Source of the DNA: SIG440 sp045586925
Lineage (GTDB): Bacteria; Bacillota; Clostridia; Monoglobales; Monoglobaceae
Direction: 5' to 3'
DNA: 64,000 bases
Assembly (NCBI GenBank): GCA_045586925.1
Contig: JAZNBG010000002.1
Span: forward strand, 1 to 64,000
The notes beneath the pieces were generated by a model. The model was not told the origin of the DNA. It did not search any database and saw only the letters and a list, made by a program, of their open reading frames with translations. Shown piece after piece: positions 60,982 through 64,000 of this stretch; the stretch's first letter is position 1, and every line of letters starts with the position of its first letter. Both the position numbers and the translations under genes were made by a program.

Positions 60982-61581
60982 TCAAAATTTAATTCTATCA
61001 CCATAGCGATAAAATGCTCTAAGTGACATATTGCAGTTTTCAGCACCTTGTTGTGCTGAAATTTTTTTGTTTTTCCACAGCATATAGTTTAGAGTATACT
61101 CTTTTGAGGGAATGAATTTTGGTCTACCAAATTTAACGCCTCGCTTTTTTGCTGCTTCAATGCCTTCTGCTTGTCTTTGAAGAATATTTATTCTTTCGTT
61201 TTCTGCAACAAAGGATAGGAGCTGTAATACAAGGTCGGCAATAAAAGTGCCAAGTAAGTCCTTTGATTTTGTGGTATCGAGAAGCGGCATATCAAGCACG
61301 ATAATATCTGCTTTTTTGGTTTTGGTTATTTTCTGCCACTCTTGTTGGATTTCAGAATAGTTTCGACCAAGCCTATCTATGCTTTTAATAATAAGCAAAT
61401 CATCCTTTTTGAGTTTTTTATAAAGCCGCATATACTGTGGTCTTTTAAAGTCTTTTCCGCTTTGCTTGTCTATGTAAATATTTTTTTGGCTAATACCAAA
61501 TTTTAAAAGCTCGTCAAGTTGCCTGTCCTCTTTTTGTCCATTGGAAGAAACTCTTGCGTATCCATATTCTATTTTAATCAC
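60982..61581 (-). CDS. Serine recombinase, candidate invertase
   Basis: A 199-aa small serine recombinase: YGYARVS with catalytic Ser12, DLLIIKSIDRLGRNYSEI, ENERINILQRQAEGIEAAKKRG, and a C-terminal helix-turn-helix (KKISAQQGAENCNMSLRAFYRY). Its size and layout fit both resolvases and DNA invertases. Its stop codon is 3 bp from the right arm of the inverted repeat at 60828-60978, so that repeat is its likely substrate. It differs clearly from the 56492 recombinase. Confidence 0.9.
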   Translation of the reverse strand: MIKIEYGYARVSSNGQKEDRQLDELLKFGISQKNIYIDKQSGKDFKRPQYMRLYKKLKKDDLLIIKSIDRLGRNYSEIQQEWQKITKTKKADIIVLDMPLLDTTKSKDLLGTFIADLVLQLLSFVAENERINILQRQAEGIEAAKKRGVKFGRPKFIPSKEYTLNYMLWKNKKISAQQGAENCNMSLRAFYRYGDRIKF

Positions 61582-61628
61582 CTCCCTGTAAAAAGTGTGC
61601 TCCTGTTATTATATAACACCTTCGTCAA

Positions 61629-62543
61629 TTACTCCAAGCAGTATATATATTCTTCTATCTCTTCCGGTGAAAATCCGTTATTCAGTAATTCGTCAACTGT
61701 CTCAGGGGCAAAACCCTGATATACAGCGACAGATTTTAAATCCTCAATATATGAATTTTGCTTATTTTGGGGCATATGTTTCCACCAACTGCAATTATAC
61801 CATCCGCTGTAATCTGTATAAGCAAAAGTACTATTCAAAAGTTTACCGTCAGGCAAAAGCCTTATAATATCACCCGAGTGAACTTCAATCTCTTCAAATG
61901 CTCCGCTTTTGATTTCGGCAAATAGCTTTGTGTCCACAAGCGATTTATATAGAATTTCTTCCGTTGAAGCATATACATATAATTTGTATTTGGGTATGTG
62001 GACAAGCGAGAGGGGGCTGTCGCCACGAATAAGCCATAAAACATTTGAACTGTCAAGAATTGAAAAGGCAAAGCTACCGCTTATTTTTTCCGCCATAAAT
62101 TTTACACTTTCAATATCTAAGAACTTTTTCTTTTCAAGAAGCTGAACGGCAACAAAGCTATCAGTTGCGATTTTTGTTTTTGGCAAATTGTATTGTATTT
62201 TCAAATCTGTATCATTTATTAAAACTCCGTTGTGAGCAAGTGCAAATCGCAGGTTCCTGCAAGAACCTGCGAAAGGATGGTTATTATAATTCTTCTTTTT
62301 GTCCCCTTGTGTTGCATGTCTTGTATGACCTGTAACACAAATAGCATTATCTGGGTGCTTAAAATCAATATTACAAGCTGATTTAGCTTCCTTATGTATT
62401 GTAAGTTTGCCGTTATTGTTGCATGCGATTCCTGCAGCATCTGTGCCTCTGACAGTTGCATTTTCTGCAAGCAGATTGGTAAGGTTACTTAAATTTTTTA
62501 TTTCTTGTCCGCTGTAATTATAAAACCCAAATAAACAACACAT
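61629..62543 (-). CDS. Class II glutamine amidotransferase
   Basis: A 304-aa Ntn-hydrolase. With ATG 62543 the protein begins MCCLFGFYNYSG, placing Cys2 as nucleophile; an upstream in-frame start would bury it. Further blocks: ATVRGTDAAGIA, TGHTRHATQGD, and LAHNGVL. It should release ammonia from glutamine. No synthase domain (sugar isomerase, PurF or AsnB) is fused, so the ammonia acceptor must be elsewhere; the amidoligase encoded 1 bp upstream is the obvious partner. A small C-terminal UBA-like helical motif (ETVDELLNNGFSPEEIEEYI) is present. Confidence 0.88.
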   Translation of the reverse strand: MCCLFGFYNYSGQEIKNLSNLTNLLAENATVRGTDAAGIACNNNGKLTIHKEAKSACNIDFKHPDNAICVTGHTRHATQGDKKKNYNNHPFAGSCRNLRFALAHNGVLINDTDLKIQYNLPKTKIATDSFVAVQLLEKKKFLDIESVKFMAEKISGSFAFSILDSSNVLWLIRGDSPLSLVHIPKYKLYVYASTEEILYKSLVDTKLFAEIKSGAFEEIEVHSGDIIRLLPDGKLLNSTFAYTDYSGWYNCSWWKHMPQNKQNSYIEDLKSVAVYQGFAPETVDELLNNGFSPEEIEEYIYCLE

Positions 62544-62544
62544 A

Positions 62545-63648
62545 TTACATTTCCTCGCTTTCTTCCTTTTGTTCATTTACATATAATCTTTTTGTTTTTA
62601 GATACTCAATTAATTCAACCTTGTCAGATGGTATCTTTGAAACAAATTCCGACCAAGATAACCGCTCCATAGATTTGTCGTTCATTTGGATTGCAAATCT
62701 GCAAATCTCGTAAATAAGCTGTAATGTAGCCACGAAAGTTTTATAGCATAATGTGCCTTTAAATAAACGAAATTCTATGGTGTTGTGATTTTCAAGATTA
62801 ACTGCAACATAGCGTCCCATATGCTTGTCCTTTGCGTTTTTGTAGGTATCTTTAGCCGTGGTCGCAATCCCGTATCGACTTGCCCAACGATTAATTGTTT
62901 CTTCCGTTCTGCGGGAGAACTTTAAAAGCTCATTCCAATGATTTTCGACAAAGAACACTATTCTTGAAATTACATCTTCTTGCTCGTCGGCGTTTTTTCC
63001 AAGTGCGGAGCGGTTGATATGAATATGCAACCCGCACGTATTTGTCTGATGGGAGCGGTAATCCATAGAAACCGCATTATTAAACACATCAAGCCAATTC
63101 ATTTCATTTATGTGATACTCCAAACTCATCGGATGTGAGACAATTTCAAAACCGTTATCAATACTGCCGTCGTGTTTGCAGTAGATATGCTCCTCATGGC
63201 GGTTTGCGATGTTTAGTAAAACTTCCGCATTTTCATTTACCTCACCGCCCTTATCAATTTCGAGTTCTATTCCCATAAAGAAATTGCCCGAGCCATAAAA
63301 TATTGGCTCGGGCTTGTAATTGTATGATTTTATCGCACCTTCCTGAAGCTTTGCAAAGCATTCGGCACAGTATGGATAATCTGAATCATCTTCATAATGT
63401 GCATCGTTATTATGTATTAGTGTGCCACAATTTTCGCAGTGTGTATAGCTGTAGTCATAACAATTATCACATAATGTTGTAAAATCATCACCTTGCGCCT
63501 CATCACGATAAATGCGCTCACCACAGCAATCGCAAGTTGTAGTCTTTTCTCTCAAACATTCATCACAAAATATTTTCCCGTCAAATTCTGTTGCTGTTTC
63601 TTCTGTAAGTTTTGCTCCGCATAGAGAACATATGGTTTTTTCCTTCAT
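62545..63648 (-). CDS. Amidoligase with N-terminal zinc ribbons
   Basis: A 367-aa protein. Residues 7-98 hold four CxxC zinc-ribbon/LIM-like modules (CSLCGAKL, CDCCGERI, CENCGTLI and pairs). Residues ~118-350 form a glutamine-synthetase-like amidoligase (Amidoligase_2): MGIELEID (125-132), KHDGSI - FEIVSHP, CGLHIHINR and NTIEFRLFKGT. Such enzymes form amide bonds on peptides or proteins using ATP. ATG 63648 follows GGAGG. The next gene supplies a glutaminase, so ammonia or an amine donor may be channelled. The target is unknown; zinc ribbons may bind nucleic acid or the substrate protein. Confidence 0.85.
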   Translation of the reverse strand: MKEKTICSLCGAKLTEETATEFDGKIFCDECLREKTTTCDCCGERIYRDEAQGDDFTTLCDNCYDYSYTHCENCGTLIHNNDAHYEDDSDYPYCAECFAKLQEGAIKSYNYKPEPIFYGSGNFFMGIELEIDKGGEVNENAEVLLNIANRHEEHIYCKHDGSIDNGFEIVSHPMSLEYHINEMNWLDVFNNAVSMDYRSHQTNTCGLHIHINRSALGKNADEQEDVISRIVFFVENHWNELLKFSRRTEETINRWASRYGIATTAKDTYKNAKDKHMGRYVAVNLENHNTIEFRLFKGTLCYKTFVATLQLIYEICRFAIQMNDKSMERLSWSEFVSKIPSDKVELIEYLKTKRLYVNEQKEESEEM

Positions 63649-63681
63649 TTTTAATTCCTCCGTTTCATTAGTCAATTCTCT

Positions 63682-63918
63682 TTAAGCAAATGATATACTC
63701 TCGGCAATGCCTGCAATTATAAATTTTAGAAATGCACTTATGCCCAGAATAATTTTCTTAAAAAATTTCTTTTTGCTGAAATTAAATACCACTCTTGGTT
63801 CCTCACTTTCTTTTAATTTTGATACAAAACTTTGTATCAAAGGTATAATATCTAAAAGAAAGATGCTGGTTTTACTTTTTCTTTGATAGTATTTTAGAAG
63901 ATATAAAAGGGTTGCCAA
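63682..63918 (-). CDS. Hypothetical small membrane protein, start uncertain
   Basis: A 78-codon frame ending in a hydrophobic helix (IILGISAFLKFIIAGIAESI). The 5' TTG at 63918 has no ribosome site and overlaps a promoter on the other strand. A GTG start behind GAGG would leave 36 residues. A palindrome GATACAAA-AC-TTTGTATC (about 63821-63838) lies inside. Low confidence. Confidence 0.35.
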   Translation of the reverse strand: MATLLYLLKYYQRKSKTSIFLLDIIPLIQSFVSKLKESEEPRVVFNFSKKKFFKKIILGISAFLKFIIAGIAESISFA

Positions 63919-63940
63919 GAAAGACTCTGTATGATATAAT
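63912..63940 (+). promoter_or_regulatory. Promoter of the gene at the window end
   Basis: TTGCCA (63912-63917), 17-bp spacer, TATAAT (63935-63940). Confidence 0.65.
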
Positions 63941-63972
63941 ACAAAATATTGAAAAGAAGAGGAAGGGTTATT

Positions 63973-64000
63973 TTGACAAAAGAGCAGCTAAATGGAATAT
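63973..64000 (+). CDS. Start of a plus-strand gene, cut by window end
   Basis: TTG start after AAGGG, beginning MTKEQLNGI. Only nine residues are visible. It lies 33 bp after a consensus promoter. Identity cannot be given. Confidence 0.45.

Overview
The window looks like a Clostridia (Bacillota) chromosome, probably an uncultured gut-type lineage. Supporting signs are strong AGGAGG-type ribosome sites, frequent TTG/GTG starts, the CIRCE-hrcA-grpE-dnaK-dnaJ-prmA cluster, a PPi-type phosphofructokinase, the GGGtGRT/IscU-like pair, S-layer homology (SLH) and copper-amine-oxidase-N surface proteins, and dnaG-rpoD adjacency. No rRNA and no CRISPR array were seen; one tRNA is present.

Bases 1-39.5 kb are core chromosome: mreB; the IscU-like/GGGtGRT pair; a four-helix-bundle gene behind an array of small hairpins; two XRE repressors, each with a divergent double-operator promoter (one facing a secreted DegP-like protease and a surface protein, the other a 77-aa protein); queT behind a candidate preQ1 riboswitch; phosphofructokinase; the heat-shock cluster with two foldback inserts around dnaK; the pyrH-frr-uppS-cdsA-dxr-rseP growth operon; asnA; an SLH - HPrK-like kinase - PqqD - S26 peptidase operon; nif3/trmK; dgt; dnaG-rpoD; galE; lepA-hemW.

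A tRNA-Arg(CCT) at 39.72 kb marks the junction to an AT-rich accessory region that runs to the window end. Next to the tRNA lie a tyrosine integrase, an excisionase, a small relaxase with a ribbon-helix-helix partner, a D5-like helicase/primase and an XRE regulator, so this is a mobilisable integrated element. Its cargo includes a PD-(D/E)XK nuclease fused to a DUF2075 helicase (candidate defence gene); a 1948-aa secreted Rhs/YD-repeat polymorphic toxin with an immunity candidate; a displaced second toxin tip with further immunity candidates; two serine recombinases with small membrane peptides; a J-domain/ankyrin operon; and an amidoligase - class II glutamine amidotransferase pair. The right end of the element is not visible.

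The observation I rate highest is at 60.83-60.98 kb. A perfect 15-bp inverted repeat encloses a strong promoter, starts 3 bp after the stop codon of a serine recombinase and abuts the ribosome-binding site of the next operon. This is the expected layout of an invertible promoter (phase switch) controlling the membrane protein - Zn-ribbon - J-domain operon. Other points of interest are the hairpin array with higher-order mirror symmetry, the paired XRE repressors that appear to share half-sites with different spacing, the SD/anti-SD-like RNA in front of the tRNA, and the nuclease-helicase fusion.
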